Below, piece after piece: positions 43,557 through 52,187 of a stretch of DNA of 64,000 nt. A program made the position numbers and the translations under genes. Location of the stretch: contig JADJJE010000011.1 in assembly GCA_016706685.1 (NCBI GenBank), positions 313,373 through 377,372 of the forward strand, written 5' to 3'. The notes under the pieces were generated by a model. The model was given only the letters and a program-made list of their open reading frames with translations, made no database searches and was not told the origin of the DNA. This stretch comes from Sandaracinaceae bacterium (GTDB lineage Bacteria > Myxococcota_A > Polyangia > Polyangiales > Houyiibacteriaceae). The stretch's first letter is position 1, and each line of letters opens with the position of its first letter.

Positions 43557-43985
43557 TCAGTTCAGCTCGTCCACCCAAACGCACTCGCGCGGCGCCGGCC
43601 GGGGTGCGCGCAGCTTGGGCGGGATGCCCACCAGCGCACGAGCCAGGCGCTCGGCCTCGATGTCCGAGTCGTGGATGAACTGGATGGCCATGCCGGCCTT
43701 CTTCTCTTCGTTGGCGCGGCGGTGGATCTCCACACGGCACACGCGGCCGAAGAAGAACAGCGGCGCGCGGCCAGCGGGGTCACGCGCCGGCGGCGTGAGC
43801 TGCACCACCACCTCTTCGCCCACGTGCAGCGGGTAGTCGCACGTGAGCCACATGCCCTGCGAGCTCAGGTCGGAGACGTGGTGCTCGATGGGCACGTCCC
43901 ACATGTCGGAGACGAGCTCGCACGCCATGTCGACGTGGCGGCGGATTTCGGAGCGGGCGGAGAGAACTTCGACGGTCTGGATCAC
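43557..43985 (-). CDS. PilZ domain protein
   Basis: 142 residues from a GTG at 43985. It has SEIRRHVDMACELVSDMWDV and the DLSSQGMWLTCDYPLHVGEE block, matching the RxxxR and DxSxxG elements of PilZ domains, followed by FFFGRVCRVEIHRR and KKAGMAIQFIH strands. It probably binds cyclic di-GMP (family knowledge). It differs in sequence from the TIGR02266-type PilZ protein at 6 kb. Partner unknown. Confidence 0.82.
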   Translation of the reverse strand: MIQTVEVLSARSEIRRHVDMACELVSDMWDVPIEHHVSDLSSQGMWLTCDYPLHVGEEVVVQLTPPARDPAGRAPLFFFGRVCRVEIHRRANEEKKAGMAIQFIHDSDIEAERLARALVGIPPKLRAPRPAPRECVWVDELN

Positions 43986-44060
43986 GGCTGCACCTCGTGG
44001 CTGGGGTCACGGGCAGCATACGACCTTATCCTACATACACACACTTTTCGGCACAGAGGC

Positions 44061-45026
44061 CTACTGGAGCACGTTGAGGTGGACCTTCCGCGCGGGATCC
44101 AGCTCGTAGCGCTGCCCCGTCCAGATGCCGGGCGTGGCAAACGCTTCCTCTTTGCCGATGTCGTAGACCCAGATGCCCTCGCGGCCTCGATAGGTGGCGC
44201 TGCCCGCGCAGCACAGGTCGACCGCCACACCGGGCTCGCGCACGTGGTACAGGTCGTGGATGTGGCCGTGGCAGAGGGCGCCACGCTCCACCACCTTCAC
44301 GCGCTCCAGCAGGTCGTCGGCGTTGATGAGCCCGTGGCGCAGCGAGTCGGGACCGCCGTGGGCCAAGCGCGCCGCATAGTGCGTGGCCAGCATGAGGAAG
44401 CGCCCGTTCAGCCGCGGGTGCTGGAGCGCCACCGACAGCGCCTCGAGCTGCTCGTCCGGAATGCGCCCGCTCGAGAAGCGGATGCTCGGGTTGGGGCGTG
44501 CGCTGTTGAACGTGATGATGGCCAGGTGCTCCCCGAAGAACCGCACGCGCGGCCAGCCGTCCTCGCCCGCCACTTCCGGCAGGTCGCTGGTCATCAGGTC
44601 ACCGAAGAGCTGGTCGAAGCGCCCGTCCTCGAGCGTGTCCGGCATGTACAGGTCGTGGTTGCCGGGCACGGTGACGAAGGCCTCCGACGCCTGCACCACG
44701 CTGTCCACCACCTGCCGCGCGAAGCGCAGCTCGGGCCAGGTGCCGAAGGCCGTGTAGTCCCCTGTGCAGAGCGAGATCTGCACGCCCTCGCGCGCGATGA
44801 ACTCCGGCAACGCGCGCACCTTGAGCTCGGCCAGCTTGAAGCGCGGGCGCCGGTGCAGCGCCAGGTTCACGAAGCCCAGCATGCGCTTGTTCATGAACTC
44901 GCGCGCCGGCACCTGGCCGAAGCCGTTCTCGAGGTGCACGTCGCTGAAGTGCAGCACGCGGTAGGTGTCGCGCTCGGGCACGCTGGCAATCGGGCGATGC
45001 ACGTCGGGCGGGGCTACGTCGGTCAC
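44061..45026 (-). CDS. Calcineurin-like metallophosphoesterase
   Basis: 321 residues from a GTG at 45026 that overlaps the argC stop by 3 bp. The metallophosphoesterase motifs are all visible: RVLHFSDVHLENGFG, LCTGDYTAFGTWPE, TVPGNHDLY, LATHYAARL and ALCHGHIHDLYHV. No signal peptide, so it is cytoplasmic. It hydrolyses an unknown phosphoester or nucleotide. Co-translation with argC looks fixed, but no metabolic link is obvious. Confidence 0.88.
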   Translation of the reverse strand: MTDVAPPDVHRPIASVPERDTYRVLHFSDVHLENGFGQVPAREFMNKRMLGFVNLALHRRPRFKLAELKVRALPEFIAREGVQISLCTGDYTAFGTWPELRFARQVVDSVVQASEAFVTVPGNHDLYMPDTLEDGRFDQLFGDLMTSDLPEVAGEDGWPRVRFFGEHLAIITFNSARPNPSIRFSSGRIPDEQLEALSVALQHPRLNGRFLMLATHYAARLAHGGPDSLRHGLINADDLLERVKVVERGALCHGHIHDLYHVREPGVAVDLCCAGSATYRGREGIWVYDIGKEEAFATPGIWTGQRYELDPARKVHLNVLQ

Positions 45027-46013
45027 GGCCACATCGCAGGCGCGCGCAGACCCTCGCCCTCGTCGAGGCCGAAGCGCACGTTGAACGCCTGGATGGCCTG
45101 GCCCGAGGCGCCCTTCACCAGGTTGTCGATGGCGCACATGGCGATGACGCGGCCGGCGCGCTTGTCCACCACGTAGGCCACGTGGGCGCGGTTGCTGCCG
45201 CGCACCCAGAGGGTGTCGGGGTGCACGCCCGGGTCGCGCACCACCACCGAGGGGCTGCCCTCGTACAGGCCGCGCGCCGCGTCGGTGCAGTCGGCTGCGG
45301 TGACGCCGCCCTTGGCCGTGGCGTAGCAGGTGGCCAGGATGCCGCGCGTCATGGGCAGCAGGTGCGGCACGAACGTGACCCGCAGGTCCACGCCGGCCAC
45401 GCGCGCGAGCTCTTGCTCCATCTCCGACGTGTGCCGGTGGGCAGCTGCCTTGTAGGCGCGGAAGCCCTCGGCCGTCTCGGGCAGGTGCGTGCTGGGCAGC
45501 GCCGTGCGGCCCGCGCCGGACACGCCGCTCTTGGCATCCACGATGATGCCGTGCGGCTCCACCAGGCCCGCCTTCAGCAGCGGCGCGAGCGCCAGGTTGG
45601 CGCTGGTGGGGTAGCAGCCCGGCACGGCGATGAGGTCTGCGGTGCGCAGCGCCTCGTTTGTACACGGCGGGGTCGCTGAGCCGGAAGTCGGCCGAGAGGT
45701 CCAGCACCACCAGCCCGCGGTCGCGCAGCTCGGACACGATGCCGGCGCTGGCCCCGTGCGGCAGCGCGCAGAACGCCACGTCGGCGCGGCGCGCGGTCTC
45801 GTCGGCGTCATAGGACTCGATGAGCCCCGGGTAGATGCCCGCCAGGCTGGGGAGAACATCGGACACGGGCTGGCCGGCCTTGCTCTGCCCGGTGACCAGC
45901 GTGACCTGCACGCGCGGGTGCCCCAGCAGGAGACGCATGAGCTCTGCGCCCGTGTAGCCCGAGCCCCCGATGACCGCGACGCGAATGGGTTGGTCCAACT
46001 TCTTTTCTTCCAT
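45023..46013 (-). pseudogene. argC: N-acetyl-gamma-glutamyl-phosphate reductase, disrupted
   Basis: ArgC reduces N-acetylglutamyl phosphate in arginine synthesis. The N-terminal NAD(P)-binding part starts at ATG 46013 (RVAVIGGSGYTGAELMRLLL) and runs to LSADFRLSDPAVYK; the rest lies in another frame, EALRTADLIAVPGCYPTSAN with the catalytic cysteine, then VTFVPHLLPMTRGIL with the histidine. Between the two halves, near 45652-45667, the conserved WYG..H..P...AVYGLPE segment is absent: about 25 residues plus a frame change, consistent with loss of 3n+2 bases. This is more than a homopolymer error. It may be a true inactivating deletion or a misassembly. No other argC is in the window. Confidence 0.75.
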
Positions 46014-46057
46014 GAGAGACAGCCTCGAAGGGGCACGTTATAGCAGGCTGGACGACG

Positions 46058-47356
46058 ATGGCCTGCCCCCCTCGAATGCCCGCGCTCGCGGTCCTGGTTC
46101 TGCTCACGCTGATGCCTGCGTGGGCGCGCGCCGAGGCGGTCTTCCGGACCGAGCCCTACCTGCTGGACCCGCAGCCCCACAGCGTGGTGCTGATGTTCGA
46201 GCTGGACGCGGCGCGCGCGGCCGAGGTCACGCTCACCGGGCCCGAGGGCGAGCGCGTGGTCCCGTCGCCCGCCGTGGCCCACCACCTGCTGCGGCTCGAG
46301 GGCCTCCTGCCGGACACCGAGTACGCCTACGCGGTGCGGGTGCTGGGCCCCGACCGGCGTGACCACCGCGGCACGTTCCGCACGCCGCGCACACACGACC
46401 GCACCGACGCGCGCATCTGCCTCTACGGCGACAGCCGCTCGGGGGAGCCCGAGCACCGGAAGGTGGTCGCGGCCCTGCGGCGCACGCTCGCCCAACACCC
46501 CGCCGAGGCGGTGGTCCACCTGGGAGACTTCGCCACCGAGGGCGGCGAGCTCGAGGAGTGGCTGGCGCCGTTCGAGAGCGTCGCGCCGCTGGCCCGCGAG
46601 GTGCCGCTGCTGTTCGTGCTGGGCAACCACGAGCTGCTGCCCGACGACACCGGGCGCCCGCACTACCAGCGCTTCTTCGGGCGCGCCTTCGGCGAGCAGG
46701 CCTACTACGTGCGCCGCTTCGGGCCGCTGCACCTGGTGGTGCTGGACACCAACACCGACTGGCCCGACGACGAGGCGCAGCTGACCTGGGCGCGCGAGCA
46801 GCTGGCCTCGCTGCGGGCCGCACACCCGGACGACTTCATCTTGCTGCTGGCGCACCACCCCATGTTCAGCGGGTCGCTGCACGAAGACCACATGCCGCTG
46901 CGCGAGGCGCTCGAGGCCGCGGCGCGCGAGCACGCGGACCTGGTGTTCGGCGGCCACGACCACACCTACGAGCGCGGCACGGTGGACGGCCTGCACTACA
47001 TCGTGAGCGGCGGGGGCGGCTCGCCGCTCTACGAGATCAACCACCGGCGCGCGGGCCAGCTGGCCTATGTCCCCGAGTACCACTTCCTGTGCTTGGACGC
47101 GAACGCTGGGCAGCTGACCCTGCAGGTGACGCGCATGGACGGAAGCCCGCTCGAGCAGTGCACGCTGCGGCGCGGCCAGCCCTTCGTGTGCGCCGACGGA
47201 ACCCCGCGCGGCGTGATCGGCGGCGAGGCCCCCTGGCGCTTCTGGATGACCAGCCGCTTCTTGTGGCGGCGGCTCGGACCCGCTCTGGCGCTGCTGGCGC
47301 TGCTCATCGTGGTGGCGCGCAACGCGCTCGCGCGGCGGCGGGATAGGCGGGAGTAA
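46058..47356 (+). CDS. Secreted purple-acid-phosphatase-like metallophosphoesterase
   Basis: 432 residues. Signal peptide (LAVLVLLTLMPAWARA) then an N-terminal fibronectin-like domain (PYLLDPQPHSVVLMFELDAA, LLPDTEYAYAVRVLG) typical of purple acid phosphatases. The catalytic domain has ICLYGDSRSGEPEH, VVHLGDFATEGG, VLGNHELLP, LLAHHPMFSG and VFGGHDHTYERG. One hydrophobic helix near the C-terminus (ALALLALLIVVARNALA) followed by arginines suggests anchoring in the inner membrane with the enzyme outside. Substrate unknown. Divergent from argC with a 44-bp gap. Confidence 0.87.
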   Translation: MACPPRMPALAVLVLLTLMPAWARAEAVFRTEPYLLDPQPHSVVLMFELDAARAAEVTLTGPEGERVVPSPAVAHHLLRLEGLLPDTEYAYAVRVLGPDRRDHRGTFRTPRTHDRTDARICLYGDSRSGEPEHRKVVAALRRTLAQHPAEAVVHLGDFATEGGELEEWLAPFESVAPLAREVPLLFVLGNHELLPDDTGRPHYQRFFGRAFGEQAYYVRRFGPLHLVVLDTNTDWPDDEAQLTWAREQLASLRAAHPDDFILLLAHHPMFSGSLHEDHMPLREALEAAAREHADLVFGGHDHTYERGTVDGLHYIVSGGGGSPLYEINHRRAGQLAYVPEYHFLCLDANAGQLTLQVTRMDGSPLEQCTLRRGQPFVCADGTPRGVIGGEAPWRFWMTSRFLWRRLGPALALLALLIVVARNALARRRDRRE

Positions 47357-47395
47357 GGCTCTCGAAGAGCGCGGCCGGCGGTGGTGCGATTCATC

Positions 47396-47432
47396 TTGCT
47401 GCAAGGCATCGTGGGCACCCCCGGCTCGAGCC
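47396..47432 (+). repeat. Partial family B end sequence
   Basis: CTTGCTGCAAGG, then GTGGGCACCCCCGGCT, repeats the left end of the family B element that starts at 47469. It looks like a truncated tandem copy. The DNA between 47433 and 47468 holds nothing recognised. Confidence 0.6.
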
Positions 47433-47468
47433 TGATGATTCGACACATCTTGCTAGGGGCCCTATTCG

Positions 47469-47750
47469 CCTTGCAGCAAGGTTCCATGGGCACCCCCGGC
47501 TGGAAGCCGGGGGCAGCAGACCAGGCCTGGACCTGCCGAAAGTCCGCCCTGGGGCGGACTGCCTGATCGACAGCAGGGTGTGTTCTACCAAGGTTGGCCG
47601 GACGCAGTGTCTGGGTACCCTCAGTAGGGCAAACCCTGCTGGTAGCCACGTAGTCCGCCGCCGAAAGGCGGGGGACTTTATGCCCATCAGCCACCTGGTT
47701 TGCTGCCCCCGGCTTCCAGCCGGGGGTGCCCATTGTGCCTTGCAGCAAGG
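47469..47750 (+). mobile_element. Family B palindromic element, copy 1
   Basis: 282 bp bounded by the same 13-nt palindrome CCTTGCAGCAAGG at each end (47469-47481 and 47738-47750). Hairpins in mirror order: A (47493-47513, stem CCCCCGGCT), B (47541-47560, stem AGTCCGCC), B' (47652-47677, stem AGTCCGCCGCC with one mismatch) and A' (47706-47726, stem CCCCCGGCT). The core has CAGCAGGGT (47570) and ACCCTGCTG (47632) as an outer inverted pair. No reading frame with protein-like sequence. It lies between a metallophosphoesterase gene and the tetR gene. Confidence 0.8.
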
Positions 47751-47801
47751 TGAATTGCCCCCCGGGCGAGATGAGACCGCACGCACGCTTGCGCGCATGC
47801 A

Positions 47802-47815
47802 AGTAAGCACTTACT
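47802..47815. promoter_or_regulatory. Probable TetR operator
   Basis: AGTAAG-CA-CTTACT is a perfect 14-bp palindrome 9 bp before the tetR ATG. TetR-type repressors bind such sites next to their own gene, so it probably controls tetR and the export genes behind it. Confidence 0.6.
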
Positions 47816-47824
47816 CTCTTACGT

Positions 47825-48442
47825 ATGGTCGAGCGCCGCAAGTCCGAGGATCGACAGGTCGAGCTGACCGACGCCGCGCTGCACATCATCGCGACCAAGG
47901 GCATCGCGGCCTTGAGCACGCGCAGCCTCGCGGCGCAGGTGGGGCTCTCGTCCGGTGCCATCTTCCGGCACTTTGCGTCGCTCGAAGCGCTGCTGGAAGC
48001 TGTGGTGGGGCGCGTGGAAGCGGTTCTCGAGTCCACGTACCCGCCGGCGACGCTCCCCCCTGTGGAGCGCCTCGAGCGCTTCATCGAGGCCCGAAGCACC
48101 GCCGTGGGCCATCAGCTCGGCATCCTGCGGCTCGTCCTGTCCGAGCAGTTTCTGCTCGCGCTTCCGGAGAGCAGCTCGGCGCGCCTGGCAGCGTGCGTGC
48201 AGAAGACGCGCGCGTTCGTGCTCACGTGCGTGCGCGATGGCCAGCGCGCTGGAGTGCTGCGCACCGACCTGCCCGCCGAGACGCTCGCACCCATCGTGAT
48301 GGGCACCGTGCAGATGCTGGCGCTGGCTCCCTCGAAGGCTCGGCAGCGTGATGCCGAGGCACGCGCGGTGTTGGGCAGCCTGCTGGCGCTCCTTCGTTCG
48401 CCCGCTGTCGCTCCCAAGCCGAGCAGAAAGAGTTCCCCATGA
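47825..48442 (+). CDS. TetR-family transcriptional regulator
   Basis: 205 residues. The N-terminal DNA-binding domain is typical: QVELTDAALHIIATKGIAAL, then STRSLAAQVGLSSGAIFRHF as helix-turn-helix. The C-terminal ligand-binding part (about 75-190) is helical and variable. It overlaps the HlyD-like gene by 4 bp and is the first gene of a tetR-hlyD-permease-ATPase operon, so it most likely represses an export system in response to the exported compound. The palindrome just upstream supports autoregulation. Confidence 0.92.
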   Translation: MVERRKSEDRQVELTDAALHIIATKGIAALSTRSLAAQVGLSSGAIFRHFASLEALLEAVVGRVEAVLESTYPPATLPPVERLERFIEARSTAVGHQLGILRLVLSEQFLLALPESSSARLAACVQKTRAFVLTCVRDGQRAGVLRTDLPAETLAPIVMGTVQMLALAPSKARQRDAEARAVLGSLLALLRSPAVAPKPSRKSSP

Positions 48443-49619
48443 ACACCGCGGCTGCCTCCACCCTCTTCCGGCGAGCGCTCGGCATCCTGCGCCGCGGCCT
48501 GTGGCTCATCGTGCTGGTCGCGGTCGGGCTGCTGGTCGCGTGGTTCCGGGTGTGGTCGCCCGTCCGCGTGGAGGTCGTTCGCATCGACCGCGGCACCATC
48601 ACGCAGGAAGCGTTCGGACGCGGGACCATCGAGAGCCAGCGCGAAGCCGCGGTGGGGTTCGACCTGGTGGGCCGGCTCAGCGAGGTGCTCGTGGATGAGG
48701 GCGCCCGCGTCACCCTCGGCCAGGAGCTCGCGCGCCTCGAGACGGACCAGGCCGAAGCGGACCTGCGATCCGCGCAGACCGGCATCGGTGCGGCGCGCGC
48801 TTCGCTGCATCGCATCGCGGCCGAGGAAGAGCGCGCACGGGCGCTGCTCGCCACGGCCGACCGCGAGGCCGCGCGCTCGCTGGCCCTCTTCGACCTGGGG
48901 CCGCGCCGGCTCAGCAGCTCGACGAGGCGCGCGACCGCCTGCGCGTGGCGCGCGCCGAGCTCGATCGCGTTCTGGCTCAGCGTTCCGAGGCGACCCGTGG
49001 CATCGACGTGGCCGCCGGCGGCGCCGAGCAACGCCGGGTGGCCATGGTGCGCGCCACGCTGCTGGCGCCCTTCGATGGGCTGGTGACACGCCGGCTGCGC
49101 GAACCGGGAGACACCGTGACCGTGGGCTCGACCGTGCTGCGCGTGGTGGACACCCACCGCGTGTACGTCAACGCCGCGGTGGACGAGACCATGCTGCCGC
49201 TGCTCGCCACGGATCAGCCCGCCGCGATCTTCTTCCCGGGCACGGAGGGGTCCGTGCCCGGCCGCGTGAGCCGAATCTCCTGGGAGGCCGACCGGCAGAC
49301 CCACGAGCTGCTGGTGGAGGTCACGCCGGACCAGCTGGAGCGACGCATCGCCATCGGCCAGCGCGCCGACGTGCGGGTGGAAGTCGCGCGCCGCGAGGAT
49401 GCCCTGCGACTTCCCATTCGGATGCTCCACCACGACGCCGAGGGTGCCTTCGTGTACGCGGACCGCGACGGCCGAATCGCGCTGGTCCGGCCGACGTTCG
49501 GCCTCACCGGGGAGGACCACGTCGAGGTGCTCGAGGGGCTCGCGGAGGGCGACGCCGTGCTGGCTGCGCCCAGTGTGGCCGCCACCCTCCCCGTCGGGCG
49601 GCGCTGGGTGGCACCGTGA
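48439..49619 (+). CDS. HlyD/MacA-family membrane-fusion protein (apparent frameshift)
   Basis: About 393 residues after restoring one G in the GGGG run at 48897-48900, which joins LALFDLG to AAPAQQLDEARDRLRVARAE. An N-terminal membrane anchor (GLWLIVLVAVGLLVAWF) precedes the lipoyl-like half EAAVGFDLVGRLSEVLVDEG, a coiled coil, the second lipoyl half ATLLAPFDGLVTRRLREPGD, and a beta-barrel domain with DGRIALVRPTFGLTGEDHVE. Such adaptors link an inner-membrane transporter to TolC. The next gene's GTG overlaps its stop. Confidence 0.82.
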
Positions 49620-50827
49620 ACCTGGCCCTCCGCGACGTTCGCCGGCACCTCGGCCGGTTCATGGGCACTGCCGCGGGGCTCGGCCTGCTCCTGAGCGTGG
49701 TGGTCGCGATGCAGGGCATCTACGCCGGCATGGTCGACGACGCCACCATCCTGACCCGGGCGATGCACGCCGACCTGTGGCTCGTTCAGCGCGACACGCG
49801 CGGGCCGTTCGCGGAGGGCTCGCGCCTCGACCCGAGCGTGGAGGCGCGAGCCGCGGCGGTGCCGGGCGTTCGCAGCGCGCGCCCCTACACCTACCAGCTC
49901 ATTCAGCGCGACCACCGCTCTGCCGTGATGCGCATCGCGCTCGTGGGGCTCGGCTGGCCGGACGACCCGGGGCGCTCGCTGCCCCTGGTGCGCGGGCGAC
50001 GTCTGCAGCAGCCCCACGGCGAGATGATCGTGGATGCCTCCCTCGGGCTGGGCATCGGGGAGTCGCTCGTGTTCGCGGGCGAGCCGTACCGCGTGGTGGG
50101 GCTCACGAGCAACGCGCTCACCTCTGGTGGCGAGTCCGTCGCCTTCGTGAGCGTGGCCGACGCCGAGCTCATCGCGTTCGACCAGCCCGCGGAGGCCGCC
50201 ATGCTGGAGCGTGAGCGCGTGGTGGCGCGCCTGCGGAGCACGGACATCGGCCGCGGGCAGCCGGCTCTCGAGGAGCTCGCCACGGACCCGCGCTGGCGCT
50301 CGCCGGCGCTGGCGTCGCCCCCGGTGGCGGCGGTGCTCGTCGAGGCGGACCCGCATCGCATCGCCGAGGTGCGGGAGGTCATGCGCAGCTGGGGCGACGT
50401 CAGCGTCTACTCGCAGGGCGAGGAGGAGGCGCTGCTGCTCGGTGGCGTGGTGCAGCGGGCGCGCATGCAGATTGGGCTCTTCACCGTGATCCTCACGCTC
50501 ACGGCCGCCGTGATCATCATGATGATCATGTACAACCTCACGCTCGAGAAGACGCACGATCTCGCAGTCCTCAAGCTCATGGGGGCGCCCGGCTCCCGCC
50601 TCCTCGGGCTGGTGCTCCAGCAGGCCTGGCTGCTGGGTGCGCTCGGCTATGCAGTGGCCTTCGTCATCGGCGAGCTTGCCTATCCGATGTTCCCGCGCCG
50701 GGTGCTCATCACGGAGGCCATCTCTATCGTGGCGCCCATCGCGACGATGGCCATCGTCACCCTCGCCAGCATCCTCGGCCTGAACCACGTCATGCGCATC
50801 GACCCGTCGGTCGCGCTGGAGGGCTGA
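49616..50827 (+). CDS. MacB/FtsX-type ABC transporter permease
   Basis: 403 residues from a GTG at 49616 overlapping the previous stop (GTGA). The first membrane helix is GTAAGLGLLLSVVVAMQGIY; a large periplasmic domain (about 45-260) with VGLTSNALTSGGESVAFVSV follows; then three C-terminal helices including FTVILTLTAAVIIMMIMYNL and the FtsX-like EKTHDLAVLKLMGAPGSRLL. It ends VMRIDPSVALEG, the usual end of this family. With the adjacent ATPase and HlyD-like protein it should form an export or mechanotransmission pump. Confidence 0.9.
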   Translation: MNLALRDVRRHLGRFMGTAAGLGLLLSVVVAMQGIYAGMVDDATILTRAMHADLWLVQRDTRGPFAEGSRLDPSVEARAAAVPGVRSARPYTYQLIQRDHRSAVMRIALVGLGWPDDPGRSLPLVRGRRLQQPHGEMIVDASLGLGIGESLVFAGEPYRVVGLTSNALTSGGESVAFVSVADAELIAFDQPAEAAMLERERVVARLRSTDIGRGQPALEELATDPRWRSPALASPPVAAVLVEADPHRIAEVREVMRSWGDVSVYSQGEEEALLLGGVVQRARMQIGLFTVILTLTAAVIIMMIMYNLTLEKTHDLAVLKLMGAPGSRLLGLVLQQAWLLGALGYAVAFVIGELAYPMFPRRVLITEAISIVAPIATMAIVTLASILGLNHVMRIDPSVALEG

Positions 50828-50829
50828 CC

Positions 50830-51528
50830 ATGGAAGACGCCGTCCGCGCGGTGGAGCTGAGCAAGACCTACGGGACGGGCCCGGCCACCGTGAAGGCGCT
50901 GGACCACGTGAGCCTCACGATCCCCCGCGGGACGGTGGCCGCGCTGCTCGGGCCCAGCGGGTCGGGCAAGTCCACGCTCATCAAGGCCTTGGGCTTCGTC
51001 TCGCCCGCCGATACGGGTGAGGTGTTCTTCGGGGGGCGCCTCGTCGTGAAGGACGGCGTTCCGCTGGCAGACCTTGCCTACCTGCGCAGGCGTCACCTCG
51101 GCTTCGTGTTCCAGAAGGCGAACCTCACGTCGTTCCTCACCGCGCGGGAGAACGTGGAGATCGCGTGCGAGTTCGGTGGCAAGACCGACGGCCGAAAGCG
51201 CGCTCGTGAGCTGCTCGAGTACCTGGACGTCGCGGGCCGGGAGCACTCGTACCCCGAGATGCTCAGCGGCGGCGAGCAGCAGCGCGTGGCCATCGCCAGA
51301 GCCCTGGCGAACGAACCGTCGTTGATCCTCGCGGACGAACCGACCGCCGCACTCGACAGCGTTCGCAGCCGAAGCGTCATGGAGCTGTTCCGAAAGGTCG
51401 CGCACGAGCGCGGCGCGGCGGTGCTGGTGGTCACCCACGACCACCGCGCGCTCGACGTGTTCGACGTGCTCTACGAGATGGAGGATGGCCGGCTCCGCCC
51501 GAACGCTGCTACCCTCCCCGCTCGATGA
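50830..51528 (+). CDS. ABC transporter ATP-binding protein (MacB/LolD type)
   Basis: 232 residues. Walker A LLGPSGSGKSTLIKAL, Q-loop GFVFQKANLTSFLTARENVE, signature MLSGGEQQRVAIARAL, Walker B LILADEPTAALD and switch VVTHDHRAL are intact. It starts 3 bp after the permease gene and ends overlapping the next gene (ATGA). It energises the tetR-linked export system. Sequence around the Q-loop differs from LolD of this window, so the two are separate paralogues. Confidence 0.93.
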   Translation: MEDAVRAVELSKTYGTGPATVKALDHVSLTIPRGTVAALLGPSGSGKSTLIKALGFVSPADTGEVFFGGRLVVKDGVPLADLAYLRRRHLGFVFQKANLTSFLTARENVEIACEFGGKTDGRKRARELLEYLDVAGREHSYPEMLSGGEQQRVAIARALANEPSLILADEPTAALDSVRSRSVMELFRKVAHERGAAVLVVTHDHRALDVFDVLYEMEDGRLRPNAATLPAR

Positions 51529-52187
51529 GCGAACGCGACCTCACCGGACGCTGCGGCACGTGTGGATTCTTCGTGGCGCTGCGGCGCGACGACAGCGGCC
51601 GCGCCAGCGGAGAGTGTCGCCTGGGCTGCTGGCCCTCGCCGCTGTCCGACACCATGACGTGCTCGAGCCACAAGCCCATTGGGCAGTCGTTCGCGGGTGC
51701 GCTGGCCCGCAAGCGCGTGGCCGGTGAGCCCGTGCGGCGTGGGCCGCGCGCAGGCAGCAGCGGTGGCAAGGGCGCCGACGGCGTCAGCTACGAGCCCGAG
51801 CAACGGCCGAGCATCCCCAAGGAGATTGGAATCGACATGGACCAAGCCGAATTCAAACAGGTGCTGCGCGAGGTCTTGCTGGAGGAGCTGGGCGTGCGCG
51901 ACGTGGCGCTCGGTGAGCGCTGGCGCGGGGGCGAGGTGGAGCTCAAGCCCGGGCGCGACGGCGTGGCCAGCAAGAGCGTGCCCATGGACGTGTTCTTCAA
52001 GAAGATCGTGCTGGTGCGCGAGAAGCTCCGCGTGCTCGAGCAGAAGATCAACAACTCGGACAACCTGGCCGACGACGAGAAGGTGCAGATGCAGCAGTAC
52101 GTGACGGCCTGCTACGGCAGCCTCACCACGTTCAACGTGCTGTTCGCGGACCGCGACGACTACTTCACGGGGCAGTCCACCAAGTGA
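51525..52187 (+). CDS. Hypothetical protein with N-terminal cysteine cluster
   Basis: 220 residues. The N-terminus has GRCGTCGFFVALRRDD, then GECRLGCWP and MTCSSH, a cysteine pattern that could bind zinc. After a Gly/Ser linker, residues about 105-215 are a separate domain (MDQAEFKQVLREVLLEELGV, FFKKIVLVREKLRVLEQKIN, MQQYVTACYGSLTTFNVLFA) of predicted helices. No family recognised. Both ends overlap neighbours by 4 bp, so it is in one transcript with the ABC genes and the thioredoxin-like lipoprotein. Confidence 0.7.
   Translation: MSERDLTGRCGTCGFFVALRRDDSGRASGECRLGCWPSPLSDTMTCSSHKPIGQSFAGALARKRVAGEPVRRGPRAGSSGGKGADGVSYEPEQRPSIPKEIGIDMDQAEFKQVLREVLLEELGVRDVALGERWRGGEVELKPGRDGVASKSVPMDVFFKKIVLVREKLRVLEQKINNSDNLADDEKVQMQQYVTACYGSLTTFNVLFADRDDYFTGQSTK

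Noticed and set aside
48439..51528. Complete tripartite efflux pump with the tolC-like gene at 20 kb
   Set aside because: The genes are 27 kb apart and nothing in the sequence ties them; mentioned only as a possibility.
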